Counted from the first letter of the stretch, positions 1-9,081 are shown. The stretch: 64,000 nt of DNA from Pseudomonas sp. W4I3 (GCF_030816195.1 NZ_JAUSXS010000001.1:682001-746000), one strand, 5' to 3'. Notes: a model not told the origin generated them from the letters alone. Numbers and translations are program-made.

Positions 1-200
1 ACTTTGCTTTCTTCATAGGCGTCGCTGATCAGGTGACGGGAGTGCTTGAGGGCATTCTCGGCATTGCTTTTCAGGGCCTTCAGCGTTTTGCGCGACTCAT
101 CGGATGCGTCGTCCTTAAGGCTCTCAAGGGATTTGAGCAGGCTCGAAATCTCGGCTTCCATGCTTTCCAGCGACGCTTTGCGTAAAGAAGTGTTGGCCAT
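1..200 (-). CDS. DUF883 family (ElaB/YqjD-like) protein, partial
   Basis: Reading leftward from an ATG at 198-200, preceded by AGGAG, the frame stays open to the window edge, so the C-terminus is missing. The 66 visible residues are rich in Lys, Glu, Ser and Leu and look like one long amphipathic helix starting MANTSLRKASLESMEAEI. This resembles the DUF883 family, small stress-linked proteins that usually end in a C-terminal membrane anchor and can associate with ribosomes. The anchor would lie outside the window, so family membership rests on the helix alone. Confidence 0.65.
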   Translation of the reverse strand, partial: MANTSLRKASLESMEAEISSLLKSLESLKDDASDESRKTLKALKSNAENALKHSRHLISDAYEESK

Positions 201-357
201 GTGGACATCTCCTGAAGTGATTGAGTGGCGTGTGTAGATACCGACTGCGGCGGTTTCAGAAAGTGCATTAAATCTGAACTTTCGTAGCCAAGCGGTCGCC
301 TCAAGCAGTACGAATATTCACTGCTAGTCTTGATTGACGACCCACAGGAGAAACGCC

Positions 358-573
358 ATGAGTGATCATCACACCTACAAGAAAGTCGAACTGGTAGGTT
401 CTTCCACCACCAGCATCGAAGACGCGATCAATAACGCCCTGGCTGAAGCCAACAAAAGCATCAAGCATCTGGAGTGGTTCGAAGTGACCGAAACCCGTGG
501 TCATATTGAGGACGGCAAGGCCGCGCATTTCCAGGTCACGCTCAAGGTGGGATTCCGAATCGCCAGTAGTTGA
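358..573 (+). CDS. Dodecin family flavin-binding protein
   Basis: The product is 71 aa, the normal dodecin length. It begins [16 protein letters not shown] and carries the typical S-x-x-S-I-E-D-A-I stretch and a central W (LEWFEVTE) that stacks on flavin in this family. Dodecins assemble as hollow dodecamers that store or buffer flavins in the cytoplasm. I chose the ATG at 358 because AGGAG lies at 346-350; the upstream in-frame TTG at 334 has no such site. A strong hairpin follows 60 bp downstream, so the gene is probably monocistronic. Confidence 0.9.
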   Translation: MSDHHTYKKVELVGSSTTSIEDAINNALAEANKSIKHLEWFEVTETRGHIEDGKAAHFQVTLKVGFRIASS

Positions 574-632
574 TCGAGCGCGTGGAACTTTGATCGCTGG
601 CCGATTGCCATAACCTGCGCTACACCCAACAC

Positions 633-665
633 GTGCCGACGCCTCAAGCGTCGGCACGCTCTTTT
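633..665 (+). terminator. Rho-independent terminator after dodecin
   Basis: A perfect 10-bp stem (GTGCCGACGC / GCGTCGGCAC) with a 5-nt loop is followed by GCTCTTTT. It lies 60 bp after the dodecin stop and ends 25 bp before the next start codon. Confidence 0.8.
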
Positions 666-689
666 CAACCAGCGCAAGGAAAGTATCGG

Positions 690-914
690 ATGAAGAAGTT
701 TCTGTTAGCGGCAGGTTTGTTGAGCATCGCAGGCACGGCCCTGGCGGCGGGCAAGCCTTGTGACGAGCTGAAAAGCGAAATTGCAGCGAAAATCGACGCC
801 AAGGGCGCTTCGGGTTATTCGCTGGAAGTGGTGGACAAAGGCGCAGCGGTCGATGGCAAGGTAGTCGGTAGCTGTGAAGGCGACACCAAGGAAATCGTCT
901 ACAAGCGCGGATAA
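690..914 (+). CDS. DUF1161 domain secreted protein (copy 1)
   Basis: The 74-aa product starts MKKFLLAAGLLSIAGTALAAG, a clear Sec signal peptide cleaved near ALA-A. The mature part has two Cys (PCDEL and GSCEG) that could form a disulfide, and ends IVYKRG. This matches DUF1161, small periplasmic proteins of unknown function. AAGGA at 676-680 supports the ATG at 690. A paralogue lies at 2953-3192 with the same two-Cys layout (DCEEL and GSCEN) and an ending ILYQKNND. The function is unknown. Confidence 0.85.
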   Translation: MKKFLLAAGLLSIAGTALAAGKPCDELKSEIAAKIDAKGASGYSLEVVDKGAAVDGKVVGSCEGDTKEIVYKRG

Positions 915-945
915 TCCCGTGTTGCAGACATGCACCGGCGCACTT

Positions 946-990
946 GTGGCCAGGGAACAAACCCCTGGCCACAGGCGCGTCGGTTTTTTT
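946..990 (+). terminator. Putative terminator between DUF1161 gene and monooxygenase gene
   Basis: A 10-bp stem GTGGCCAGGG / CCCTGGCCAC with a 7-nt loop is followed after about 11 nt by a seven-T run. The distance to the T run is longer than usual. It sits between convergent genes. Confidence 0.5.
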
Positions 991-1000
991 CGGCCCCGGT

Positions 1001-2002
1001 TTAGCCCTTCATCACCTGCGCCAGCAGTTCGTAGGAATGAATCCGGTCGGCATGCTCGTACAGGTCACAGGTGAAGATCAGTTCATCGGCGCCGGTCTGT
1101 TCGATCAGCACCTCCAGTTTGGCGCGGATTTTCGCCGGGCTCCCCACCATTGCCAAGCCGAGGAAACTGCCCACCGCCTCTTTTTCGTGGGGCAGCCACA
1201 GGCCGTCCATGGTTTTCACCGGTGGGCGCTGCACCAGGCTTTGCCCACGCATCAGCGCGAGAATGCGCTGGTACACCGAGGTCGCCAGGTAGTCGGCTTG
1301 TTCATCGGTGTCAGCGGCGACCAGCGGAATGCCGAGCATGACGTAGGGCTTGTCCAGCACGGCCGAAGGCTTGAAGTGATTGCGGTACACGCGAATCGCT
1401 TCATGCATCAGGCGCGGTGCGAAATGCGAGGCGAAGGCGTAGGGCAAGCCACGTTCACCGGCCAGTTGCGCGCTGAACAGGCTCGAACCCAGCAGCCATA
1501 CCGGTACGTTGGTGCCGGTGCCTGGTACCGCGATCACGCGTTGATCGGGCGTGCGTGGGCCGAGGTAGGCCATCAGCTCGGCCACGTCTTCAGGAAAGTC
1601 GTCCGCGCTGCCGGAGCGTTCACGGCGCAGAGCGCGGGCAGTCATCTGGTCGGAGCCGGGCGCACGGCCCAGGCCCAGGTCTATACGGCCCGGGTACAAG
1701 CTTTCCAGGGTGCCGAACTGCTCGGCGATCACCAGCGGCGCATGGTTGGGCAGCATCACCCCACCGGAGCCGACACGGATAGTCGAGGTGCCACCCGCCA
1801 GATAGCCGAGCAACACCGACGTGGCCGAGCTGGCGATACCGTCCATATTGTGGTGTTCAGCTACCCAGAAACGGTTATAACCGAGCTTTTCCACGTGCTG
1901 GGCAAGGTCCAGGGAATTGCGCAGTGACTGCGCCGGACTGCCATTGGCGCGCACGGGCACCAGGTCGAGCGTCGAGAATTTTACGTCGGACAGTGATTTC
2001 AT
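1001..2002 (-). CDS. LLM class flavin-dependent oxidoreductase (YhbW-like)
   Basis: The 333-aa protein fits the single-component bacterial luciferase-like monooxygenase family: [18 protein letters not shown] at the start, then [16 protein letters not shown] (the conserved A-E-H-H segment), [10 protein letters not shown], and [13 protein letters not shown]. These TIM-barrel enzymes use reduced FMN and O2; the substrate here cannot be told. The start at 2002 follows GGAG and gives the usual N-terminus; an in-frame ATG further upstream would add 24 unlike residues. The gene is divergent from osmC. Confidence 0.88.
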   Translation of the reverse strand: MKSLSDVKFSTLDLVPVRANGSPAQSLRNSLDLAQHVEKLGYNRFWVAEHHNMDGIASSATSVLLGYLAGGTSTIRVGSGGVMLPNHAPLVIAEQFGTLESLYPGRIDLGLGRAPGSDQMTARALRRERSGSADDFPEDVAELMAYLGPRTPDQRVIAVPGTGTNVPVWLLGSSLFSAQLAGERGLPYAFASHFAPRLMHEAIRVYRNHFKPSAVLDKPYVMLGIPLVAADTDEQADYLATSVYQRILALMRGQSLVQRPPVKTMDGLWLPHEKEAVGSFLGLAMVGSPAKIRAKLEVLIEQTGADELIFTCDLYEHADRIHSYELLAQVMKG

Positions 2003-2151
2003 AGCCTGCTTCTCCGATAGGGGCGCAGGCTTCTTAGACGAACCAAAACCTGCCGCTTCATGTGCATGTACCAAGCAATGAGGGCATATACCCGAGATTC
2101 AATAGCAGTCGTGAAATTTCCTACTTAATTGGTAGATTTTTCCGACAAGGT

Positions 2152-2179
2152 GAACTTTGCCACGGCGTCTATCCTCAGA
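2152..2179 (+). promoter_or_regulatory. AlgU (sigma22/RpoE)-type promoter of osmC
   Basis: GAACTT (2152-2157) and TCAGA (2175-2179) are separated by exactly 17 nt, fitting the AlgU consensus GAACTT-N16/17-TCtgA. It lies about 40 bp before the osmC ATG. The same boxes and spacing occur before ersA at 44275. OsmC genes are often envelope- or osmotic-stress induced, so the placement makes sense. Confidence 0.65.
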
Positions 2180-2217
2180 AGCTTACTGACGCAAAACCAC
2201 CGTTCGAGGAGAAAGCT

Positions 2218-2649
2218 ATGAGTATCGTTAAAAAGGCATCCGCGCATTGGGAAGGCGATCTGAAGACCGGCCTGGGTTCCATTTCCACCGAGACCGGTGT
2301 GATGCGCGAAGCGCCCTACGGTTTCAAGGCCCGTTTCGAAGGCGGCAAGGGCACCAACCCTGAAGAGCTGATCGGTGCGGCCCACGCCGGCTGTTTTTCC
2401 ATGGCGTTTTCCATGATCCTCGGCGATGCCGGCCTCAAGGCTGACAGCATCGACACCCAGGCCGAAGTGACCCTCGACCAGGTCGACGGTGGGTTTGCGA
2501 TCACCGCGGTGCATCTGGTTCTGAAAGCCAAGATCCCTGGCGCCAGCCAGGCGCAGTTTGACGAACTGAGCAAAAAGGCCAAGGAAGGGTGCCCGGTGTC
2601 CAAGGTGTTGAATGCAACCATCACTCTGGATGCCACGCTGGTTAACTGA
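2218..2649 (+). CDS. osmC: OsmC family peroxiredoxin
   Basis: The 143-aa protein has both redox cysteines of the Ohr/OsmC fold: C59 in AAHAGCFSMAF and C125 in EGCPVSKVLNATI. It starts MSIVKKASAHWEGDLKTG, which is OsmC-like rather than Ohr-like. OsmC reduces organic hydroperoxides and is induced by osmotic and stationary-phase stress. GAGGAGAAAG directly precedes the ATG at 2218. An AlgU-type promoter lies just upstream, and a nested REPIN structure follows the stop. Confidence 0.93.
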   Translation: MSIVKKASAHWEGDLKTGLGSISTETGVMREAPYGFKARFEGGKGTNPEELIGAAHAGCFSMAFSMILGDAGLKADSIDTQAEVTLDQVDGGFAITAVHLVLKAKIPGASQAQFDELSKKAKEGCPVSKVLNATITLDATLVN

Positions 2650-2658
2650 CCACCTTCC

Positions 2659-2849
2659 ATGTGGGAGGGGGCTTGCCCTAATGCCAGTCAGTTAAGCGTA
2701 CACTCTGTAGGAGCGAGCTTGCTCGCGAAAAACGTCAACGATAACGCGTGCTGCCTGAATAAACGCGGTGCCTGTGAGTTTTTCGCGAGCAAGCTCGCTC
2801 CTACAAAAAGCCTTAACTGACTGGCATTAGGGCTTGCCCCCTCCCACAT
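2659..2849. repeat. Nested REPIN: long inverted repeat enclosing a second palindromic element
   Basis: The outer arms (2659-2696 and 2812-2849) are 38-bp inverted repeats that differ only at the central TT/AA of the REP core, starting ATGTGGGAGGGGGCTTGCCC. Inside lies a different 100-bp palindromic unit (2706-2805) with the core GTAGGAGCGAGCTTGCTCGCG. This fills most of the osmC to DUF1161 gap. No gene was seen in it. Confidence 0.85.
2706..2805. repeat. 100-bp REPIN-like unit, GAGCGAGCTTGCTCGC type (copy 1)
   Basis: Its 28-bp arms begin TGTAGGAGCGAGCTTGCTCG and end in the reverse complement. The whole unit, spacer included, matches the reverse complement of 39897-39996 with about three differences over 100 bp. 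Confidence 0.85.
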
Positions 2850-2952
2850 TTAGTTCTGCGTTAAATCAGAACTCGTGTTTCATAAATGTGGTCCTATAGC
2901 CTATGCAGCCTTAGCCGCACATCCGTGCGAATGCATTCAGGGAGCTACACAC

Positions 2953-3192
2953 ATGAAACGTTTTGCCTTGGCAATCATCTGCGGTGTATTGGCCACTTCG
3001 GCCGTGGCCGCGCCAAAAGATTGTGAAGAGCTCAGGAAGGAAATCGAAGTGAATATTCAGGCCAAGGCGATCCCGTCCTACACCCTGGAAATCATCACTG
3101 CCGAAGAAGCCAAGAACCACGACAGCGCCATGATTGTCGGCTCGTGCGAAAACGGCACCAAGCGCATCCTCTACCAGAAAAACAACGACTGA
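2953..3192 (+). CDS. DUF1161 domain secreted protein (copy 2)
   Basis: The 79-aa product starts with a Sec signal peptide, MKRFALAIICGVLATSAVAA, then PKDCEELRKEI and GSCENGTKRILYQ. The two Cys and the overall pattern match the paralogue at 690-914, with clear divergence between them. It is probably periplasmic; function unknown. GGAG lies before the ATG at 2953. Its stop codon (3190-3192) directly abuts the stop of the convergent lipoprotein gene. Confidence 0.85.
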   Translation: MKRFALAIICGVLATSAVAAPKDCEELRKEIEVNIQAKAIPSYTLEIITAEEAKNHDSAMIVGSCENGTKRILYQKNND

Positions 3193-3615
3193 TCAGATGC
3201 AGTTCACACTGCGCTCTTCGGCCAGCAACTGACGCGCCGAGTCATACAGGCGGATGTTGGGCGTGAAGGCCAGTGAGCGCCCTTCCAGTACGTAGCGTTG
3301 CCCGGCCTGGAAGCGGTCGTACTGCAAGGTCATGAAGCAGGTTCGATACATCATCTGGCTGAGTCCTCCCAACCCACCGCCGGCGGGCACTTCGAAGTCG
3401 AAGCGCACCATCAGTTCGTGGGGCCCGGGTGGCATCTGGAAATAACGCCCATCCTCGAGGTTTTTCCCGTCCAGCCGTTGCGCCATGACCATTTTGGCGC
3501 CCGGTGTCGGCGTGGTGAAGTCGACCCAGGCCTGCTGCGGGTCGACGGGTGGGATGGGTGTCGATGTACAGGCGCTGAGGAACAGGGCGGCAACGGGAAA
3601 CAGGAACTGGCGCAT
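3193..3615 (-). CDS. Putative lipoprotein of unknown function
   Basis: The 140-aa product starts MRQFLFPVAALFLSACTSTP, with a type II signal peptide and LSAC lipobox (Cys16). The second residue after Cys is Ser, so outer-membrane sorting is expected. The mature part includes PPGPHELMVRFDFEVP and a glycine-rich turn, which suggests a small beta-rich fold. I do not recognise a catalytic motif. It is divergent from the aminopeptidase gene, which is also a lipoprotein. Confidence 0.75.
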   Translation of the reverse strand: MRQFLFPVAALFLSACTSTPIPPVDPQQAWVDFTTPTPGAKMVMAQRLDGKNLEDGRYFQMPPGPHELMVRFDFEVPAGGGLGGLSQMMYRTCFMTLQYDRFQAGQRYVLEGRSLAFTPNIRLYDSARQLLAEERSVNCI

Positions 3616-3731
3616 GGCAAGTACTCAATGCGAGAAGGTATTTTGAGTATAAACACGCCATCACGCGGAAAATTCAAATTCAATTCGAGCGTATCCGTCT
3701 GGCGGACACACCACCCAGGAGCAGTCGCGGC

Positions 3732-4805
3732 ATGATCAGACGTTTTCTTCCAGCGCTGATGGTTGTGCTGCTCAGCGGCTGCTCCAGCGTCAGCTATTAC
3801 AGCCAGTTGGCGAGCGGCCAGTGGCAGCTGCTGCGGGCGCGGGAACCGGTGGCCGAGGTCATCGCCGACCCATCCCGACCGCAACGGTTGCGCGAGCATC
3901 TCGTCCAATCCCAGAAAGCTCGCACGTTCGCCAGCGAGCAACTGCACCTGCCGGATAATCAAAGCTACCGGCTCTATGCCGATATTGGCCGACCCTATGT
4001 GGTCTGGAATGTCTTCGCCACGCAGGAATTTTCTCTATCTCCTGAAAACCACTGCTTCCCCATCGCCGGTTGCGTCGCCTACCGCGGCTATTACAGCCAG
4101 GGCGCAGCGCGTGGCGAGGCGGCGTTGCTGCGCCAACAGGGCATGGACGTGTCGATTGGCGGCGTCGAGGCGTATTCCACGTTGGGCTGGTTCAACGACC
4201 CGATCATCAGTTCGATGATGAACTGGGGCGATGAGCGCCTGGCGACATTGATCTTTCACGAACTGGCCCACCAGCGTTTCTATGTGAAAGACGATACTGA
4301 ATTCAATGAGTCATTCGCCTCCTTCGTCGAGCAGGAAGGTACGCGCCAATGGCGAGCCGCCCGTGGCCTGGCGCCCGTCAGCGATGCAGCGTTGCAGCAG
4401 CGTGATCAGTTCATCCGGCTGATTCTCGATACCCGCAAGCGGTTGGAAGACCTCTACGCGCAGCCTCTGCCCGCCGAGGCAATGCGGCTGGGTAAAGCGG
4501 CAGCGTTCGAGCGTTTGCGCAACGATTACCAGCAACTGCGCGACAGCCAATGGGGCGATGATAAGCGCTATGACGCCTGGATCAACCAGCCGATGAACAA
4601 CGCCCGGCTGTTGCCTTTCGGGCTGTATGACCAATGGGTGCCGGCGTTTGCCGCCTTGTTTCGGCAGGAGGGCGCAGATTGGGTCAGGTTTTATCGGGCG
4701 GTGCAGGTGTTGGGAGGTTTGGCTGCGCCGGAGCGCAAGGCCCGTTTGCGGCAATTGATGGACGAGCACGAGGCGATGGCCGCTGAGGCGCCTGGATACA
4801 ACTGA
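3732..4805 (+). CDS. Putative lipoprotein zinc aminopeptidase (PF10023-like)
   Basis: The 357-aa product begins MIRRFLPALMVVLLSGCSSV, with an LSGC lipobox. It contains the zinc motif HELAH near residue 176 (IFHELAHQRFYVKDD) and a downstream Glu-rich helix, FNESFASFVEQEG, that probably supplies the third ligand. This is the layout of the predicted aminopeptidase family PF10023 (DUF2265), found in many Proteobacteria as a lipoprotein peptidase. Substrate and membrane location are inferred. CAGGAGCAG lies upstream of the ATG. Confidence 0.82.
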   Translation: MIRRFLPALMVVLLSGCSSVSYYSQLASGQWQLLRAREPVAEVIADPSRPQRLREHLVQSQKARTFASEQLHLPDNQSYRLYADIGRPYVVWNVFATQEFSLSPENHCFPIAGCVAYRGYYSQGAARGEAALLRQQGMDVSIGGVEAYSTLGWFNDPIISSMMNWGDERLATLIFHELAHQRFYVKDDTEFNESFASFVEQEGTRQWRAARGLAPVSDAALQQRDQFIRLILDTRKRLEDLYAQPLPAEAMRLGKAAAFERLRNDYQQLRDSQWGDDKRYDAWINQPMNNARLLPFGLYDQWVPAFAALFRQEGADWVRFYRAVQVLGGLAAPERKARLRQLMDEHEAMAAEAPGYN

Positions 4806-4877
4806 TATTTACGTATCGCACTGCTCTGAGACGCGGTCATTAGAGTTTCCTGACCTTTACAGTGTCAGGTTTACCTC

Positions 4878-7765
4878 ATGTCTCTACCCTTGCATCAAAA
4901 CACACCCACGTTAACGGCGATCGATCCACGCGGGTTGGCTGTGCGTACGGTCGCTTATTACCGACCGACTGCCCAGGTCGAGCTTGAGGCGCGTATTACC
5001 CGTCAAGCATTCAACGCCTCGGGTTTCGTCGTGCAGCAGTACGGGTCACGTCAGTGGATGGCAAGTGACTCGCAAGGGATGAAAAAAGCCTGTCACGTGA
5101 CGGTCTACAGCCTTGGCGGTCAGCCGATCTACAGCGATAGCACGGATGCGGGCTGGCGCTTGACGTTACTGGGGGGCGCGGGCCAATGGCTGCACAGGTG
5201 GGACGGTCGCGGCGCCCACCGTCAGTGCAACTATGACGCTTCGCTGCGGCCCGTGGCGGTGTATGAGCAAGCGGCCGATGATTCATCTGAGCGATGTGTA
5301 GAAAGGTTGGAATATGCCGGTAATTCAACGGCTGAGGCGGTGAATAATCGCTGCGGCCGGCTGGTGTTGCATGACGGCGAATGCGTCAGAACGCGTTTTG
5401 CGGAGTATGGCCTGCAGGGTCATGTATTAAAGCAGGGGCAGCGTTTTCTTCGGGAGACTGCGACGGTCAACTGGCCGTTGGAAGCCACACAGCGAGAAGC
5501 TTTATTGCAGGAAGAAGACTTCGTGACGTCATGGCGCTTCAGTGCGCTGGGGGAGGAGCTTGGGCAGGTCGATGCAAAAAACAATGTAAAAGACAGTCGT
5601 TATGGACGCATCGGTGAGCTACTGGAAGTGGGCATCACCCTGTCGAGCGGTACTCGTCAGGTCATCGCGGAGGGGCCGACTACAACGCCAGTGGTCAGGT
5701 GATAACGCAACGCGCTGGCAACGGCGTGCTCAGCGAGTGGCGCTACGACGCACGTAGTCAGCGGCTGGAGCGGTTATTGACCTATCGCAGCGGGGCAAGG
5801 AAAGAGCTGCTGCAAGAGTTGACATACACCTACGACCACGTCGGCAATGTAGTCGAAATTGTTGACGCAGCCCAACCAACCCAATGGTCGAGCAATGCCC
5901 AGGTCAGGGCTGTCAGCCGCTATGAATACGACACTTTGTATCAGCTGGTCCGGGCCAGTGGACGGGAGAGTGCGCACAATAGTGCGGGACCGGGAATGCC
6001 AAGTCGGGCGACTTTCGGCGCCGCAGATGATAGCCAGTGGCGCAACTACACCCGGACCTACGTCTATGACGCCGATGGCAATCTGCAAAGGCTGCAACAT
6101 GTGCCTAGCAGTGGCAGCGGCTACACGCGAACAATGAAGGTGGCAACGCTCGGAAACCAAAGTCTGCCGAGTACAAGCCCATTGATCGAGTCGCCCGGAC
6201 TGGACAAGGGTTTTGACCTCAATGGAAATCAGCAGCAACTCGAACGTGGGCAGATCATGAGCTGGGATGTGTCCAACCGGCTGGCCAGTGTTGCCTTGGT
6301 GGTCCGTGAGGATGCTGCCAATGATGAAGAGCTGTACGGCTATGATGCCTTCGGCCGGCGGGTGATAAAAAATGGCTTATCCCGGGCGCGTGCTGTCACT
6401 CATCGTGTTCAGGTGTGCTACCTGCCGGGGCTGGAAGTACGGCGCGACAGTGCCAGTGGCGAATGGCTGAATGTCTTGAATATTGAAGTGGGTCGCTACA
6501 ACGTGCGGATACTTCAGTGGGAAAAAGGTCGCCCTTCCGGGCTTGCGAACAATTGCATTCGCTGCAACGTGTCGGATCATTTGGGCAGCAGCACCCTGGA
6601 GTTGGATGAAAAGGCCTTGCTGATCAGTCAGGAAAGTTATTACCCATTTGGCAGTACTGCAGGGTGGGCGGCGAGAGGCGCCATCGAGGCGAGCTACAAA
6701 ACTCGCCGCTACAGTGGCAAGGAACTCGATGCGTCAGGGCTGTATTACTACGGGTTGCGTTACTACGCCCCCTGGTTGCAGCGTTGGATCAGCCCGGATC
6801 CGGCAGGGACAATTGACGGGCTGAATCGATACACAATGGTGCATAACAACCCGATGAACAGGGTTGATCGCCAAGGGATGATTACCTCCTTGCCCACCGA
6901 CTGGAGTTCGGCCGGTGGAGGCAGGTTGCCAAGCCTTGGGCATAATGTATCCGTTGGCGCTGCACAGGGTGTGGTACTGGGCGGGGTTGCTGCGCTAGGG
7001 GCCAAGCTGACGGGCGTTGTGGGGGCCTCAGTTGCATTCGGCGGATTCGTTGCGGGCGGGGCGGGTTTAGCCGCAGCACGCAACGTTTCGGATGAAATCC
7101 GTCATTCATTATGGGTAGGCTCGCCCAGTTATAAAAAACTCGTGGCAGGGGCGCAGGCAGCTTCTGTTCTGTTGAATGCAGCGTATGCGGCGCTCGATGA
7201 TCCTGCTAACGCAACTGAATTGAATCAGTTGAGCGCGTTGTTTTTTGGGGTGACGCAAGGCGCGAGCAATCTAAGGGAAACGATGTCTGCGGTCAGTTAT
7301 TACCATGACAACTTACACAGAATAAGTGTCATGGAGCACCATGAAGGCAGGACGACGGTGGAGGCTATTTCAGCCAGAGGCACGTTGGAGTCCGGCAGGC
7401 TGACGATGCCAGGCATAAAACGGCTGATGTATTTTCAGCGAGATTTTCTGGAACGGTCTTCCGCGGAGCAAATCGCTCACACCTTCATTCATGAAGTCAC
7501 TCACAGCGCACTCTTAACTCACGATGAAGGCGGCAGTTCGGCCACCGAGGACACCTTGTCGTCCTATCTGAGTGGACTGCGCAGTGAGAGGGTTTTACTG
7601 GCCACCAGTGCAGAGGCCAACGCTCATTATTTTTCTTTGTTGGCCGCCTTGCACCTCAATAAAGCCGACTATCTGCGAAGGAAAAACCTGCTGACAAGTG
7701 GAGTAGCCGCTCAACCTGCAAGCTCACCAGCCGCACATGTTCCAGTGCGCAGACGAAGGCCTTGA
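4878..7765 (+). pseudogene. TccC/RHS-like toxin protein, split by a -1 frameshift
   Basis: Two overlapping frames form one gene of about 960 codons. Frame 1 (4878-5702) starts like Tc-toxin C subunits (TAIDPRGLAVRTVAYYRP). Frame 2 runs to 7765 and carries YD-type repeats, then the RHS core (SGKELDASGLYYYGLRYYAP, DPAGTIDGLNRYTMVHNNPM). Adding one G in the GGGG at 5672-5675 joins them as VIAEG-ADYNASGQ, the expected repeat. After the core come a Gly/Ala-rich hydrophobic stretch and a variable domain with HEVTH at 7490-7504, then THDE and EANAHY, resembling M35-type aspzincins. In intact TcC proteins the RHS shell encloses and self-cleaves such a tail. No TcA or TcB partner is in the window. Frame 2 alone could start only at a GTG (5699). 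Confidence 0.8.
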
Positions 7766-7781
7766 AAACCCGTGTGGCGTG

Positions 7782-8441
7782 TTAACGGTGGCCCGTAAAC
7801 GCCTGGTGCAACTCGGCCAATGTTTCAAAGTGCCAGGTCGGCGCTTCGGCATTCAGCTCTTCAAAGCTGCCAAACCCATACCCCACCGCGGCTGAATCCA
7901 GCCCGTTGCTGCGCGCGCCGATCAGGTCATGCTTGCGATCACCAATCATCAAGGTGCTGGACGGGTCCAGCCCTTCCTCGCGCACCAAGTGGGCGATCAG
8001 CTCAACCTTGTTGGTGCGTGTGCCATCCAGCTCGCTGCCGTAAATCACCTTGAAGTGCTTGGCAAAGTCGAAATGCCGCGCGATCTCACGGGCGAATTCC
8101 CACGGCTTGGAGGTGGCCACATACAGCTGACGTCCCTGGTTGTTCAGTTCTTCCAGCAAAGGCATAACGCCGTCGAACACCTGGTTTTCATACAGCCCGG
8201 TCACCTTGAAGCGCTCGCGATAGAAATTCACCGCTTCCCACGCCTTGGCCTCATCAAAGCTGTAGAACTGCATGAACGCCTGCAACAACGGCGGGCCGAT
8301 GAAGTGTTCGAGTTTGGTCAGGTCCGGCTCGTCGATGCCCAGTTTGCCCAGGGCGTACTGGATCGAACGGGTGATGCCCTCGCGCGGGTCGGTGAGGGTG
8401 CCGTCGAGGTCGAACAGGACGGTGGGGTGGTGCAAGGTCAT
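7782..8441 (-). CDS. HAD hydrolase, phosphoglycolate phosphatase-like
   Basis: The 219-aa protein has HAD motif I as FDLDGTLTDPREG (nucleophile and acid/base Asp), motif II as YVATSKP, and motif IV as MIGDRKHDLIGA. The alpha-helical cap between residues about 18 and 85 fits the Gph-like subfamily. It probably dephosphorylates a small phosphate ester; the exact substrate cannot be told. Its ATG overlaps the stop of the upstream gamma-carbonic anhydrase gene by 4 nt (ATGA), so the two are translationally coupled. Confidence 0.85.
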   Translation of the reverse strand: MTLHHPTVLFDLDGTLTDPREGITRSIQYALGKLGIDEPDLTKLEHFIGPPLLQAFMQFYSFDEAKAWEAVNFYRERFKVTGLYENQVFDGVMPLLEELNNQGRQLYVATSKPWEFAREIARHFDFAKHFKVIYGSELDGTRTNKVELIAHLVREEGLDPSSTLMIGDRKHDLIGARSNGLDSAAVGYGFGSFEELNAEAPTWHFETLAELHQAFTGHR

Positions 8442-8980
8442 TGGTCGAATCCTTCGGCGATGTGCAGGTCTTTGAGCTTCACGTAGTTCGCCGCGCTGTA
8501 GGTGAAAAAGGCACGCTCCTTGTCGGTCAGCGGACGGACCTGTTTAACCGGGCTGCCAACGTACAAAAAGCCGCTGACGAGTATCTTGCCCGGCGGCACC
8601 AGGCTGCCGGCCCCAATGATCACGTCATCCTCCACCACGGCGCCGTCCATCACGATGCTGCCCATGCCGATCAGGATGCGGCTGCCCACGGTGCAGCCAT
8701 GCAGCATGACTTTATGGGCGATGGTCACGTCGTCGCCGATCAACAGCGGGAAACCGTCCGGGTTGAACGGGCCGGCGTGGGTAATGTGCAGCACGCAGCC
8801 GTCCTGCACGCTGGTGCGTGCACCGATGCGGATGCGGTGCATGTCGCCGCGAATCACCGTCAAGGGCCAGACTGAGCTGTCGGCGCCGATTTCGACATCG
8901 CCGATCACCACCGCCGAAACATCGACAAAAGCCCCGGAGCCCAGGGTGGGCGTGTGGTTCTGATAGGTGCGAAGGGTCAC
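8438..8980 (-). CDS. Gamma-class carbonic anhydrase-like hexapeptide protein
   Basis: The 180-aa left-handed beta-helix protein begins TLRTYQNHTPTLGSGAFVDV. Hexapeptide-like repeats run through the middle, with probable metal-binding His in LHITHAG and AHKVMLHGC. It belongs to the YrdA/PaaY/CaiE family of gamma-carbonic-anhydrase-like proteins; several members bind zinc, but activity varies. I chose the GTG at 8978-8980 because GAGAGAGG precedes it and it gives the family N-terminus; the longer frame starting at 9079 would overlap the prlC leader. It is coupled to the HAD gene. Confidence 0.85.
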   Translation of the reverse strand: MTLRTYQNHTPTLGSGAFVDVSAVVIGDVEIGADSSVWPLTVIRGDMHRIRIGARTSVQDGCVLHITHAGPFNPDGFPLLIGDDVTIAHKVMLHGCTVGSRILIGMGSIVMDGAVVEDDVIIGAGSLVPPGKILVSGFLYVGSPVKQVRPLTDKERAFFTYSAANYVKLKDLHIAEGFDQ

Positions 8981-9081
8981 GATAGCCTCTCTCTCTTTAG
9001 CTGATAGCTGCGGTGGGCATTGATTGTAATTAAGATGGCCCCATCTTTGTCTTATCAGTTTCTTCAGCCAAGGTGCCAACC

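Noticed and set aside
278..330. AlgU-type promoter before dodecin (GAACTT at 278)
   Set aside because: No TCtgA-like -10 box occurs at 16-17 nt spacing.
2659..2849. CRISPR-like array
   Set aside because: Repeats are inverted pairs without regular direct repeats and spacers; they are REPINs.
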